A stretch of 64,000 bases of DNA, taken from contig NW_027331831.1 of assembly GCF_033568475.1 (NCBI RefSeq), forward strand, positions 13,082,001 to 13,146,000. Reading direction: 5' to 3'. A program made the position numbers and the translations under genes. The stretch comes from Henckelia pumila. Lineage: Eukaryota > Streptophyta > Magnoliopsida > Lamiales > Gesneriaceae. This document shows positions 23,647 through 35,686 of the stretch, piece by piece. The notes beneath the pieces are model-generated. The model was not told the DNA's origin, did no database searches, and saw nothing but the letters and a program-made list of their open reading frames with translations. The stretch's first letter is position 1. The number at the start of each line of letters is the position of its first letter.

Positions 23647-26600
23647 ATGGCGTCGGCTGTGACTCTGAAGAAAAACTACCGTTGCGTTAGCTCCCTTCAG
23701 CAATTCTACACCGGTGGGCCTTACGCCGTCTCATCCGACGGCTCATTCTTCGTTTGCGCCTGTGATGATGCTCTGAAGATTATTGATTCTTCCAATGCTT
23801 CCATCAAATCAACCATTGATGGTGATTCTGAGCCTGTTACGGCTCTCGTACTTAGCCCTAATGATGATTTTCTTTTCTCCACGAGCCACAGCCGTCAAAT
23901 TCGAGTCTGGGACCTTGTTTCTCTCAAATGCATCCGCTCCTGGAAGGTACTTTTTATAGAACAGATGTCTTTATGTTTCGTTCATCCCATTATGTCTGGT
24001 GTTGTGTAATTGAAGCTTCAAGTTTGGATTCAGCTTTGCTTTTAGATTGTGTGGTATTTGATTTCGGTGGGGGGTTTTTTTTTTTAAAAAAAATTATGTT
24101 CCTACGGCTAAAAGTTTGATTCTTTAGAGCTGAACATGCGATCAACATGGTTTCCCCCCTTTTTCAACTTATCAACTACTTTACTTTGGTGTGTTGGAAG
24201 TAGGGGCACGAAGGGCCTGTGATGGGAATGGCTTGCCATGCCTCTGGAGGATTGCTGGCTACAGCAGGGTCCGATAAGAAAGTGCAGGTGTGGGACGTGG
24301 ATGGAGGCTTCTGCACACATTATTTCAAGGGGCATAAAGGGGTGGTAACCAGCATTACATTCCACCCTGACCCAAACCGCTTACTTGTGAGTTTCATATG
24401 ATTAAATTGTGTCCCACTCTTGTTATGTCTAATGACCGCTCATGGGTATTAGGGGAAAACTATGTATGTATAATGCTCGATATATTTGGTTTTATGGGCA
24501 GCTTTTCTCAGGTGGTGATGATGCTACTGTAAGAGTGTGGGATCTTACCAGCAAAAAGTGCGTAGCAACTCTAGAAAAACATCAGTCAGTGGTTACTTCG
24601 ATTGCAATATCTGAAGATGGATGGTCCTTGCTCACTGCTGGAAGAGACAAGGCATGTCATGTGTTTTTATGAGTACTTATTAGTGCAGTCACTGCTGAAT
24701 GAAAAGAAAAGCCTACTGCTAGTAGAAAGTGATTAGCCTGAGGCCCTGAACTGGATATATCGTACTTGATTAACCTAGCTGAACATTCTCGAATACCATG
24801 AATTTACTGTACATGTACTCTGCATTGTCCTATGCTTGCCACTTCTTTTCTGGCTCATATATTACGCACACTGATGATTTCAGGTTGTGAACATATGGAA
24901 CCTACACAATTATACCTGTGCAACTACTGTACCGACATACGAGGCTATAGAAGCAGTCTGCACAATATATTCTGCATCCCCTTTTGCCTCATCCTTATCG
25001 TCATCAATAAAGAAACACGGGAAGAAGATAGGCGTATCGCCTATTCCATTTATAACTGTTGGTGAGCGTGGGATTGTGAGGATATGGAATTCAGATGGGT
25101 AGGACATCCAATACCGAGAAAATTTCATGAATTGACATTCTATGTGATATTTACATAGATTAGAGAGTTGGATCTCCTACAGGATACCTGTTGTTCATGT
25201 ATAATTTCATTTGCTGTTTCATGGTCTTCAATTCAGCTCTTCTGCTACTTTGGTCATCGATTGTTCATTTAAAAATTTCACGTGACTGCACAAACAATAT
25301 TTCGTGGTCGCTGTATTTCTATCTTGATTAAAGAGTTCATACTCTCATCCTCTCTTTCTTGTAAATTAATATTAAACTTCTATAATTCTGTACAGGGCAG
25401 TAATCCTTTTCGAGCAGAAATCTTCTGATGTTACCATTATTATGGACAAAGAAGATGTCAAGAGGGGCTTTACATCAGCTTCGATGCTACCATTAGGTCA
25501 GGGATTGCTCTGTGTTACAGCTGACCAGCAGTTTCTCATCTATGTTTTGGAAGAACATGCTGAAGTGGGTCTGAATTTAACCCTGAGCAAAAGGCTCATT
25601 GGATATAATGAAGAGATTGCTGATATGAAGTTTTTGGATGAAGAAGAACAATTCCTTGCAGTTGCTACCAGTGTAGAGCAGGTTATTTTTTTCCAAATTC
25701 TCTGTTGCTTGTATCATTATATGAAGATTGAAGTGCGATTCTATGATGAGTACTTTTGCCATATAGATGAAATACTTGTCCCGGGTTTCCATTTAAACGA
25801 TTACTGATCATATGGATGTGATTGTGGTTTTGTAACTCTTTCTTGGTTTTTGCATTAAATTGTCAATGTGCAGGTACGAGTATATGATCTGGCATCAATG
25901 TCATGTTCCTATGTATTGTCTGGCCATACCGATGTAGTTCTGTGCCTTGATACCTGTGTCCAAAGTCCTGAAAGAACACTTATAGCTACAGGAAGCAAGG
26001 ACAACAGTGTGAGTTTTAGGTTGAAGCATTATTAAAATCAGTTGTTTCGTTTCTGTCGTTTGAATAGATATCTTGCTTTTATAATTTGACATCAGTCTAG
26101 ACTTACGATTGCTTTTTGTATTTGAGATTACATGTTTAGATGCTGATTCTGCTATCTTCATAGGTTAGGCTGTGGGGTTCCCAAAGCAGATGCTGCATTG
26201 GAGTTGGCATAGGTCATATGGGAGCTGTTGGTGCTGTTGCTTTTTCAAAGAAAAGCGGGAACTTTTTTATTAGTGGTAGTAGGTAAATAATTCAGTTTTT
26301 CTGATGGCAGGTTCCTTCTTTTATGACTGGTTTTACATGACATGTGTATGGATTTGAAATATAAAGATATTGTAAATAAAATATGAGGCAGATTTTTGAC
26401 ATGTAATATTTCCTGGCTATTTTTAAATGATAACACCTATTAAATACCTCCTGGAATTGGGTAATAGGAGCAACAGTCTTTCAATATTGCTGCTTGCTAT
26501 ACACATAAAGCTCCAACGAGTGCCTTTGCCTTTGCTTGAAAGCAGAACTAGGTAGCAGTTCAACTTTCACAGTTAAACTTGAAAGTGTGCCTGTGTTAGG

Positions 26601-29600
26601 CCCAATAGACCAAGCAGGCCCAAAAGAAGGCCCAAGCCTTATCCGAAGAGTAATTAGAAGGATCTAGATCAGGGGAGGGAATAAATAGAGAGGAGATTGT
26701 TAGGGAGGGGAATTCACGTTTATTTGGTTGAATTAGACTAGCTTGTGCTAGGGGCAAGAGTTTTCTTCTTGTAAAGGGATTAAACCCTTGGCTGAGTAGC
26801 AATACTTAGATTTTTATATTAAACCCTCCCTGATCTAGATCCTTCTAATTAGTCTTCGGATAAGGGCTTGGGCCTTCTTTTGGGCCTGCTTGGTCTATTG
26901 GGCCTAACAGCCTGCGGGGTTAGTTTATTAACTCTATGTGGGAGGTATTTTTAAACTTAATGTTGGGAAATTTTTTAACTTATCATCTTTTGGCAGTATA
27001 ATCCAATGCCTGTGGTTCTACCTTTTGTTACAATGCTTTACGCAGTTGTTTTTGGAATTGGATTGCATAGTTTGCTTATTTTTGATTGAGCAATTAACGT
27101 TTTGGTTTCAAATATGCTACATTTTTGCTTTTCTTTTTAGAATTCAGCCCAGATTTTAGTTCAATCTTTTTAATTCTTCTGATGGCACATTACAATTTGC
27201 AGTTCCTTTTGATTTGATTTACGGTCCTGGTATCTAAATAATGTAGAAAAGCTTGTTAAATGAACTTAGTAGTGTTGTTTGTTTTAAAGTCCCTTAATCA
27301 TAGTTTGTATGCACTCATTATTTCTGGCATTCCCGCCCCCTTTTCTCTTAACTGCTTATGTTTGTTTTCTGGAATTACCTTTGGTTTAGTGATCGTACAC
27401 TTAAAGTGTGGAGCTTAGATGGAGTTTCTGATGATGTAAAAGATGTTTCCAACTTGAAAGTGAAAGCGGTTGTAGCGGCCCATGACAAAGATATAAACTC
27501 GTTAGCAGTTGCACCCAATGATAGTCTCGTTTGTAGTGGCTCCCAGGTTAAGAGAAAATCCATTTAAACTACTTCTATTTTGAAATTACTTCAGGGACTT
27601 TTCTGAATGGATCAAGAAAGAGAAGGTATCTTATTGTCCCCCCCACCAATCATATCCAGGACCGTACAGCTTGCGTATGGAGGCTCCCAGAACTGGTTTC
27701 TGTGGTTGTACTTAAAGGACACAAAAGGGGAATTTGGTCTGTGGAGTTTTCTCCAGTTGACCAATGTGTCATAACAGCATCTGGTGATAAGACGATAAGA
27801 ATATGGTCAATCTCTGATGGTTCTTGTTTAAAAACATTTGAAGGACACACATCAAGTGTGATCAGAGCATCATTTATCACATGTGGAACCCAATTTGTTT
27901 CTTGCGGTAATCTAACCTGTCAATTCTGTTCTTAATTTTCCGTACATAATCCATTACTTCGTCTTGATTTTGATATGTGAACAAATTTTGCTCCTATCAG
28001 GTGCTGACGGCTTGGTGAAGCTATGGACTGTTAAAACAAATGAATGTGTGGCTACTTATGATCAACATGAGGACAAGGTACCGAGTTTGTCTTTAATCAA
28101 ATTAACTTTAAATCTCAAATGACCTGTTTGCGCTTTCCATTCTTAGATTTTAGCAAATAACACTAGATGTTGATAGTATCTAGATGTGTTGATCATGTTC
28201 AGTCGCATCACATTCCTGTCTTGGTTTGGCTGCTATTTCAAGCAGCACAAATTCAGAGTGTGGTTCTATTAAAAGCCGCCAATGCTATGACAAAGTCATG
28301 TCTTCATTGATCGCCAATGAGTCTTGTTTTCAACAGCAACAACCTGTCTGAAAAATTATGTATTGTCGAAGTTCAAATGATACTTGTGGCAAACATCCGC
28401 CAAAACATAAACAAAGGGTGAATTAGATGTCTTATAAAGAAACTATGGTATTTTTGCAGATTGATTTCAATTTGTTAGGATATGTTTTGTCCTCAATTAC
28501 GTGAATATTTTGATTTTATCCAATTTTGGAGCAATGGAGGTGAAGTGTATTTATCATCGTTTTCCCAGTGTTGTCGTCTAGTCTCATTGTGTTTTTCTTT
28601 TGCTGCTCATCACTTCTTGTCTGCAGATCTGGGCATTGGCTATAGGTAAGAAGACAGAAATGATTGCAACAGGTGGTGGTGACGCAGTTATTAATTTGTG
28701 GCATGACTCTACGGCTGCAGATAAAGAGGAAGCCTTTCGCAAAGAAGTGAGCCAGTTCCTTCTCAAATTAAAGTTTCTTGGTTCATGACACTATAGTATA
28801 TGCTTAATGCGAAGGGCTTACTTGTGGGAAGAAATTCTCATATTTAACCGACTTTTCAGTAGAGTTTTTTAGTGGTCAAGGTTACACGTTGCATGAAGAA
28901 ACTTGCATAAAATTTGGCTGTTCCTTGCATAGGTTTTCTCTGGCTGGACTGAGCTGAATCTCGTAAAACCATTTTTAATTTTTAAACAAGTTGATTTAAT
29001 GCATCCTATATATAGAACAAAGTGATTTTTAATACACTTCCCGCATTAAATAAATCTTCCATGTGACTGAGTCGGATCTATAATCACGCGGATCTGAGTG
29101 GAGAATTATCATATTGTGGTTGCAGGAGGAAGGTGTTTTGAGAGGGCAAGAACTGGAGAATGCTGTTTTTGATGCCGACTATATCAAAGCCATCCAACTT
29201 GCATTTGAACTTCGGAGACCTCACAAACTTTTCGAGTTATTTAGTGAGCTCTGCAGGTGAAATGTTGATTTTTATTGCTACAATATTCCTGCTGGGCGAC
29301 ACTGTCAAGATTGTTTACAAAAACTTGCCTCGTCTTAACAGGAAGACAGATGGTAAATCTCAGATTGAAAAAGCTCTATGTCCTCTCAGCAAGGAAGAGT
29401 TGCATAAACTTCTGGAGTATATAAGAGATTGGAATACAAAGCCAAAACTATGTCACGTTGCGCACTCTGTGTTGTCTCGTTTATTTAGCATCATCCCGCC
29501 TACAGAAATTATCGAGGTAGTTATTTTCTGGTGTTTTTATGAAGCCGCGCATTATCAGACCATTAACTAATGTGGTTTCAGATAAAGGGCATCGGGGAAC

Positions 29601-29890
29601 TGCTTGAAGGTCTTATTCCTTATACTCAGAGGCATTTCAGTAGAGTAGACAAATTGGAAAGCAACACGTTCCTCTTTGACTATACACTAGCAGGAATGTC
29701 AGTTCTCGAACCTGAAGGAATGGATACAGAGTCGAGAGATGAAGATATGAATCACTCTGACATCACGGAAGAAGAGCCTATGCCAGCTGCAGTTTCATCA
29801 AGAAAGAAGCGGAAATCGCAGAAATTCCAAGACGAACAACAGAAAAAATCTAAGGTGGCTTACAAAAGCGTTGCTGCCACAGCCATATAG
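23647..29890 (+). CDS. TOZ: WD40 nucleolar protein TOZ / UTP13 (TBL3), 14 exons
   Basis: This is a U3 snoRNP / small-subunit processome component needed for 18S pre-rRNA processing in the nucleolus. The Arabidopsis TORMOZ homologue is needed for ordered embryo cell division. Exons: 23647-23946, 24204-24386, 24502-24651, 24884-25098, 25396-25681, 25874-26008, 26164-26282, 27390-27546, 27660-27906, 28001-28077, 28627-28746, 29126-29256, 29342-29516 and 29582-29890. All phases agree, giving 867 residues against about 876 in Arabidopsis. WD repeats run along roughly the first 640 residues (IRVWDL, VQVWDV, VRVWDL, VNIWNL, LKVWSL, IRIWSI, VKLWTV). A Utp13-type C-terminal helical domain follows, then an acidic stretch and a Lys-rich nuclear signal (SRKKRKSQK). 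Intron 3 appears to use a GC donor. Intron 7 carries a palindromic solo LTR. Confidence 0.95.
26594..26909 (+). mobile_element. solo LTR (or foldback element) with long palindromic arms, in TOZ intron 7
   Basis: A 316 bp sequence begins TGTTAGGCCCAATAG and ends with its complement CTATTGGGCCTAACA. It is flanked by exact 5 bp duplications GCCTG (26589-26593 and 26910-26914). The TG...CA ends and 5 bp duplication point to an LTR retroelement, with a TATA-like AATAAATAG near 26681. Unusually, the outer roughly 86 bp on each side are near-perfect inverted copies, each holding three GGCCCA motifs. No coding part is present. A foldback transposon is the alternative. Confidence 0.7.
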
Positions 29891-30523
29891 TGATCGCATA
29901 TGGACGCAAGCGGTTAACTGTGTATTTTAGGAACCCATCTAAGCACAGTTTGTGTTTATTAAAGAAAAACCTCATATAGGCATTCCACCATCTGCTTTAT
30001 GTATATTGGAAGAGTTCTGGCAATTTTGTGAAGTGAGGCTTGTGTGGGTGCACACGTCTTAGGATATGACGATTTTGTGTCTGATGTTGTATTGGAGGGA
30101 TGGACCATCTTTGAAATTTAATATTCAAATTGTTATTAAATTATATCAGCTTACTTCTTTCCAAATTGTGTATAATGGAATGATTGTGTATATCCACATA
30201 ACACATTTTTGTGCGTATTAAATTTCTTTGGAAACTTTTATTACTCATTTTAGAACAACTGCACGTCGTCCCCACGACGGGAATGTGACATAAATACATT
30301 CAATGGCTTGTGTTAAGAGCCAACATCAATGGAAATGTTTGAGATGAATAAGAGGATGATGGGCCAATCCACTCTGGCTGGGAGGGAGATTACATCAACT
30401 AAGTTGGTCATGAATCTTCTACCAAGTTAAGAGTAATATTGCTCATTTAATTCTATTGCAGTGTTTCAGCCAGTTATTTTTTAACCTAAACCTTTGTTAG
30501 AGTATCATAAGAAGCAATAAAAC
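29891..30523. other. TOZ 3' flank and intergenic
   Basis: Probably the 3'UTR to about 30.15 kb, then non-coding DNA. Nothing further was recognised. Confidence 0.5.
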
Positions 30524-31212
30524 CAATGTTCTAAAAAATGATGGGCGGTAGGCGAGTGATAACCGTCCGCCTAGACGCTTAGGCGACCGTTTAGGCAGGG
30601 CCTAGACGGTTTTTTCTTTTTAGGCTAAATATCTGATTATTCTTGTCCGATCCATCTTAATATTTCTCCAATAATTCGTCTTTATCGAATTCACCTGCCT
30701 AACTGATGTTTTTTTAGTCTAAATATCTAATTATTCTTGTTATCTTAATATTTTTCCAACAATTCCTCTTTATCGTCCTGCCTAGACGGTTTTTTCTTTT
30801 TAGGCTAAATATCTAATTATTCTTGTCCGATCCATCTTAATATTTCTCCAATAATTCGTCTTTATCGAATTCACCTGCCTAACTGATGTTTTTTTAGTCT
30901 AAATATCTAATTATTCTTGTTATCTTAATATTTCTCCAACAATTCCTCTTTATCGAATTCAAACTTGAAATACATGACATATTTCTCGTTTTAATCCGCT
31001 AAAAATTGATGGCAAATATGTCAAATAATTTTTATTTTTTTTTTAAAAAGTAAAATTAAAAATTAAAAAAATTATATATGTTAATCTAGGCGGTCGCCTA
31101 AAAGGATTTTGAGACGTCTAGGCGACGATTAGACGGTCAATAAATATAATAACTCCCACAAGCTTCAATTGTCTAAAAATCGGGACGGTTAGGCGCGCCT
31201 TTTTGAACACCG
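30524..31212. mobile_element. non-autonomous hAT element (MITE), 689 bp
   Basis: Exact 8 bp duplications AATAAAAC (30516-30523 and 31213-31220) flank inverted ends CAATGTTCTAAAAA and, reversed, CGGTGTTCAAAAAGG. These fit the hAT pattern. Subterminal GCCTAGGCG-like motifs occur at both sides. A unit of about 180 bp starting CCTAGACGGTTTTTTC (at 30601 and 30781) is tandemly duplicated with few differences. No coding capacity. Confidence 0.82.
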
Positions 31213-31689
31213 AATAAAACATTGTTTTCCCATAGTAACAATATCACACACATTGCTTTCCCAATTCCCAGTATAAATATATCAGCCAGTAAATCAATCC
31301 ATCAATTAGCCTTGAAGTCGCAACCATAAAATCGAAAATGGTGTATGAGGGAAGAAAACATGACAATGTGGCGAAAGTATTCCTGGCCCACTTTACTAAT
31401 ATTTAAAACATTATGCAAGCTTGACATTCAGAATGTAACGACATGCTGAGATGTTTTTATTAGTAACTCCAAAGATTATGAAAAGAGGTACAATGCAATC
31501 ACATGCATCGAAAGAAAAGCAAAACTGAAGTTTGAAGATTCAATACATCCATCGTACCATCCAAATGCCCGCTTCTACATGAATTTGTTAGATGTCAACT
31601 CATGAAGTTCGAAAATAGATGTCAGTATGTTTAATCATCACTTCTTCTTGGCCGAAACATCGCAGAATTTCCAAGATGACTTGACAAAG

Positions 31690-32661
31690 CTAGGACGATT
31701 CGCAGCTATCACTTACCTTTGGTTTCAGAAGATCAAGAAAAAAATAAGTCAAAATTTTCTCATAATCTGGCATCTTTGCGTATCCCGGAAAGTAATTTAC
31801 ATCAATTATGAGATACCGGTCATCAATCCTACTGTCCCTTATCATATCAAAGTTAAAAAGATTCAATCTCAAAGCTTGCCTCAAACCAGTAGCCACTTCA
31901 TTCAGAAAACTAGATGGAGGCATTTCGGTGGCTTCAATTAGCCTTGTAACACCCTCATCACTTGAAGCATGAGATGTCAAATTCGATATTTGTGAAAATG
32001 GCAATAAATTTTCAGACTTGCCCACTTTATTTAGCTCAATATCCGGCAAGGAACCTCGTTTCACACAAGTTACGTGCTTTCCAGCCACATAGACTTTGAA
32101 AATCACCCCTCCATGGTTCACAAACTCCTGCAACACAAACGAGGTGTTTAACTTCAACTCCTTCAAACCCGTTTCTCGAAAAACTAGCCACATTTGATGC
32201 GAGGCAGGGCTTCCATCTGCCACGAAAGGCTTTGCTATCACTGGGAAGTTCATGCCTTCTGATTTAACACAATCAAATACCGATTCATGACTTTCCACAA
32301 ACACCTGCTTCGGAATCCCAATTGAGATCTTATGACTTATAATCAGCTCTTGTACGACTTGAAGCATGGAAACCCGACTGCGAATCCGCTCGATCGCATC
32401 AGGATAATCAATAATGATGAGTTGGGGGCTTTGCGAACGGAATTCTAGGAGTTGGCGGGTCCATTCGGGGCCAGTTAACTTGTGGATGAGGCAATCAAAA
32501 GGGCCTTGCTCAATCAAAGATTTATCGAGGTGGATTTGAACTAGGTCGATTCCTGCTTGCTCGGCAGTGTGAACAAGGGAGGGTTGAATGAAACTCTGCA
32601 CTTTCTTGGGTGCGAGGGCATATCCTACGCGGTATCTTCTTACATCTTTCTCGGAAGACAT
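31690..32661 (-). CDS. ITPK1: inositol-tetrakisphosphate 1-kinase (ITPK1-type ATP-grasp kinase)
   Basis: It phosphorylates inositol polyphosphates (Ins(1,3,4)P3 5/6-kinase and Ins(3,4,5,6)P4 1-kinase activities, and in plants also InsP6), feeding phytate and phosphate signalling in the cytosol and nucleus. The single coding exon gives 323 residues, normal for plant ITPK1. Seen: the N-terminal VGYALAPKKVQSF signature; IDYPDAIERIRSR; ATP-grasp strands FPVIAKPFVADGS and LQEFVNHGGVIFKVYVAG; and the metal-binding end LFNFDMIRD...IIDVNYFPGYAKMP. A 5'UTR intron is supported on the minus strand by a donor AGAG/GTACGG at 32943 and an acceptor TGCTTCAG at 32677, so the first exon is about 32944-33090. 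The gene is convergent with TOZ. Confidence 0.95.
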   Translation of the reverse strand: MSSEKDVRRYRVGYALAPKKVQSFIQPSLVHTAEQAGIDLVQIHLDKSLIEQGPFDCLIHKLTGPEWTRQLLEFRSQSPQLIIIDYPDAIERIRSRVSMLQVVQELIISHKISIGIPKQVFVESHESVFDCVKSEGMNFPVIAKPFVADGSPASHQMWLVFRETGLKELKLNTSFVLQEFVNHGGVIFKVYVAGKHVTCVKRGSLPDIELNKVGKSENLLPFSQISNLTSHASSDEGVTRLIEATEMPPSSFLNEVATGLRQALRLNLFNFDMIRDSRIDDRYLIIDVNYFPGYAKMPDYEKILTYFFLDLLKPKVSDSCESS

Positions 32662-32676
32662 AGTAACTCAAACTAT

Positions 32677-32943
32677 CTGAAGCAGAAGAAGAACAAAACG
32701 AACACAAACGCAATCCTGAATAAGGATCAATCCATGTAAACAATATCAAAAGTTTCGACCAACAAGAAAATAAAAAAAAAACGTGATCGAGAATTCCCAC
32801 AATCTAACTATTGCGTAAAGATCTTGATCCAAAAAATGGTACATTTTCAATTAAACACAGATAAATGATAACCCAGTTGAAAATTCATCAAGAAAAATCA
32901 AAAGAATGAAAAATCAAAATAAAAAGAACACAAAATCCCGTAC
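32677..32943 (-). other. 5'UTR intron of ITPK1
   Basis: On the minus strand the donor GTACGGGATTTT and the acceptor CTTCTGCTTCAG bracket 267 bp upstream of the start codon. Leader introns are common in this gene family. Confidence 0.65.
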
Positions 32944-33230
32944 CTCTGATTAATCTCCGTCGCAGGAACACGGCAATGGTGACACAAAATTGATGCGATT
33001 CGGGAGGAGGAGACGGCGGAGATAACGATGGAGAGGCAGCATCAGACACAAGCTCGCAGAGAGAGGCCCCAAGAAGGAAGAATGCACTGGGAATGCTACG
33101 GTGTCATCATTATATTTTAAAATATTAATGTGGAGATTTTTTTATTTATGTATTTTCCCCTAAATAAAATTTGCAAGACCAACATTCATATATTAAAAAT
33201 TAGATTAGGTTAATTAGATTAGGTTTTGTA

Positions 33231-33390
33231 GAGTTACTTTCAAGTGCCCACTTATCATGCCCACTATCATGCCCATCAATGATGTGACACTATTCTATTG
33301 GACCACATTTTTATCACATCCAATAAAATAGTGCCACATCATTGATGGACATGGTAATGGGCATGATAGGTGAGTACTTGAAAGAAACTC
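33231..33390. mobile_element. MITE, palindromic
   Basis: The ends GAGTTACTTTCAAGT and ACTTGAAAGAAACTC are inverted copies. The arms share TATCATGCCCA and CATCAATGATGTG. It contains no gene. Confidence 0.7.
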
Positions 33391-33916
33391 AGGTCTTATA
33401 TCTAATAAATATATATAGTGGGTCTTTTTTGATAGCTCATATGTCTTAGTATATCTATATTTGTAATACGATTTGAATCGATTTATATTTCAATATATAT
33501 ATATATATATATTTATTTATTTATATTTGTAATATGATTTGACTCGATTCACATGATATTTTTAATATAAGTATTTTTCATAAATCAATCAGGTTGGAGA
33601 TCTGACTCATAATATTGACCACGAAACTATTTCATAGAATATTTTGTATAAAAATTATTACTTTTATGAGACATTTTTTAATATAAATGACTTATGTTTA
33701 ATAATATATAAGCAGAGCATGACACACGACATGACATGCGTACGTTAGAAAAATTTGATAATGAATTACTTTAAAAAAAAAATTAAAATGATAGTAACTA
33801 AAATTTGAAATTGAAATGCTAAAAGCAAAAACTTATATGTGAAGAAAAACTTATATGTGAAGCAAAAACTTTAGCTGTTAAATATCATTATTTAATATAT
33901 ATATATATATATATAT

Positions 33917-34038
33917 GAGTTCTTTTATGGTGCCCAACAACTATGTCCAACTCCGTGTCCATCATGTATAAGTCAACTCACCAATTGTACATGGTGGGCA
34001 CGAAGCTGGGCATAATTGTTGGGCACCATAAAAGAACT
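33917..34038. mobile_element. MITE inserted in a (TA)n tract
   Basis: A palindrome begins GAGTTCTTTTATGGTGCCC and ends GGGCACCATAAAAGAACT, with (TA)n directly on both sides. It shares TACATGGTGGGCAC with the copy at 34801, so the two are relatives. Confidence 0.75.
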
Positions 34039-34142
34039 ATATATATATATATACATATATATAATCTACAATCTACATTGTCCATCTAATCTAATCTGAT
34101 CAATATAAAAACATGAATAAGATCTTGAATTATTTAGTTACT

Positions 34143-34265
34143 TCACTCGTGCACATCTTTCGATTTAACCCCGCATGAGCCAATGAGCTTCTCTAACTCA
34201 TGTGGGATGAAATCCCCTTCGGGATCAACTCTTTTGACAACAAATACACCAATGGAGCATCTTGA
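34143..34265 (-). pseudogene. possible orphan 3' exon, product not recognised
   Basis: On the minus strand an AG acceptor (TTCAAG) is followed by an open frame encoding GVFVVKRVDPEGDFIPHEL and ending KSKDVHE before a stop. The stretch is GC-richer and more protein-like than its AT-rich surroundings. No upstream exon was found. It may be a captured gene fragment or a decayed exon; the family is unknown to me. Confidence 0.3.
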
Positions 34266-34800
34266 ACTAAAAAATATATATTCAAAATGAAAAATATTCT
34301 CAATCGTAAATATTAATTTACTTGAATTAAAAAATTTAGTAGCAATTGACTTCACTTTATATTTGGAATTTTCTCTAATTATACAATAATATAAACAAAA
34401 ATACCTAATATTTAAAAAATATATTTGACAAATAAAAATTTTAAATATTGTTTCTAAACTAAAAATGGTTTACTTTATGCAAACAATTTACTTACAAAGT
34501 ATATTTTTAGAAAAAAAAATCACGGAGTAAATTATTAATTGTATTTCAAAATATTTCCAAGAAATTAAATTAATTTTTCCAAAAAAGCTTGAGAAACTCT
34601 ATAACCCGATAAATATATAGTGAATCGTTTTGGAAACGTAATTAAGTATACTTATAAAAGGGGCAAATTAGTCTTGTAAAAATATGTAATAATTAAAAGA
34701 GGATAGTTTTGTAACAAAACACATTAAATGTCAAAATTGTAGTGTGAATATCAATTTTTGGAGTGTAAATATCATCATATATATATATATATATATATAT

Positions 34801-34921
34801 GAGTTTTGCTATACTGCCCACCAATCGTGCCAATCTCTGTGCCCACCATGTGCAATAGTTGAGTATTTTATACATGGTGGGCACAAAAATTGACACGGTT
34901 GGTGGACATCATAACAAAACT
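34801..34921. mobile_element. MITE inserted in a (TA)n tract
   Basis: The ends GAGTTTTGCTATACTGCCC and, reversed, GTTTTGTTATGATGTCC are inverted copies. (TA)n lies on both sides (34780-34800 and 34922-34943, the latter running into TATATG repeats to about 34978). Related to the copy at 33917. Confidence 0.75.
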
Positions 34922-34938
34922 ATATATATATATATATA

Positions 34939-34971
<33 letters not shown>

Positions 34972-34980
34972 GTATGTATA
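34922..34980. repeat. (TA)n and (TATATG)n microsatellite
   Basis: An uninterrupted TA run that shifts to TATATG and then TATG units. Confidence 0.9.
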
Positions 34981-35374
34981 TCTAGTATTACTTCAAACAC
35001 ATACCTAGAACAAGTTCTATTATGTAAAACTAACAGTTTCAAAGAAAATAGACTTCATTTTTATTAACCATATATTGACGTTTATATATGTTAATGGAAT
35101 TTTTTGTTTTCAATATAATCTCATATTCATAAGTGGTTTAAGTAATCAGATTTATGAATATACTTTTCTTTTAATTATTAAAATTAGATATCGAGAATTT
35201 CTAAAAGAATACTAAATTATTACAAGTGAGAAACATATATATTAATTTACAAATGCATTTAAAAAATTTTAAATGACTCGAAAACAATTCAGTGTGTATT
35301 AATTCATTGATAAAACATACTAAAATAGTATGTAAACGGCATCAGTAATAAATATAAGAGAGATATATATTTAA

Positions 35375-35686
35375 GGGAAAATTGCAAATTTAGTCATCTA
35401 TGTTTGTCACTTTGTGGTTTTGGTCCTCTATGTTTTTACATTTCAGTTTAGTCCTGCATGTTCTGATTTTTTGCAATTTCGGTCATTTTTATTCGAAAAT
35501 GCTTATGTGGCACTGTACACGTCAGCTCCACATCAGCACTGAATTGATTCTACGTCAGCGCCACGTCGGAAAAAAGACTAAAATTGCCAAAAAAATAAAG
35601 ATAGCGGACTAAAACTGAAATCTGAAATTATAAAGGACTGAAATCGCAAAGTGACAAACATATAGGATCGAAAAAACAATTTTTTC
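35375..35686. mobile_element. Mutator-like MITE with 9 bp target duplication
   Basis: A 312 bp inverted-repeat element with left end GGGAAAATTG and right end CAATTTTTTC. Inner arms share TATGTTTGTCACTTTG and CACGTCAGC-type motifs. Exact 9 bp duplications TATATTTAA lie at 35366-35374 and 35687-35695. Non-coding. Confidence 0.75.

Noticed and set aside
32522-32800. Overlapping frame at the ITPK1 start
   Set aside because: Shadow of the ITPK1 coding region and its 5'UTR intron.
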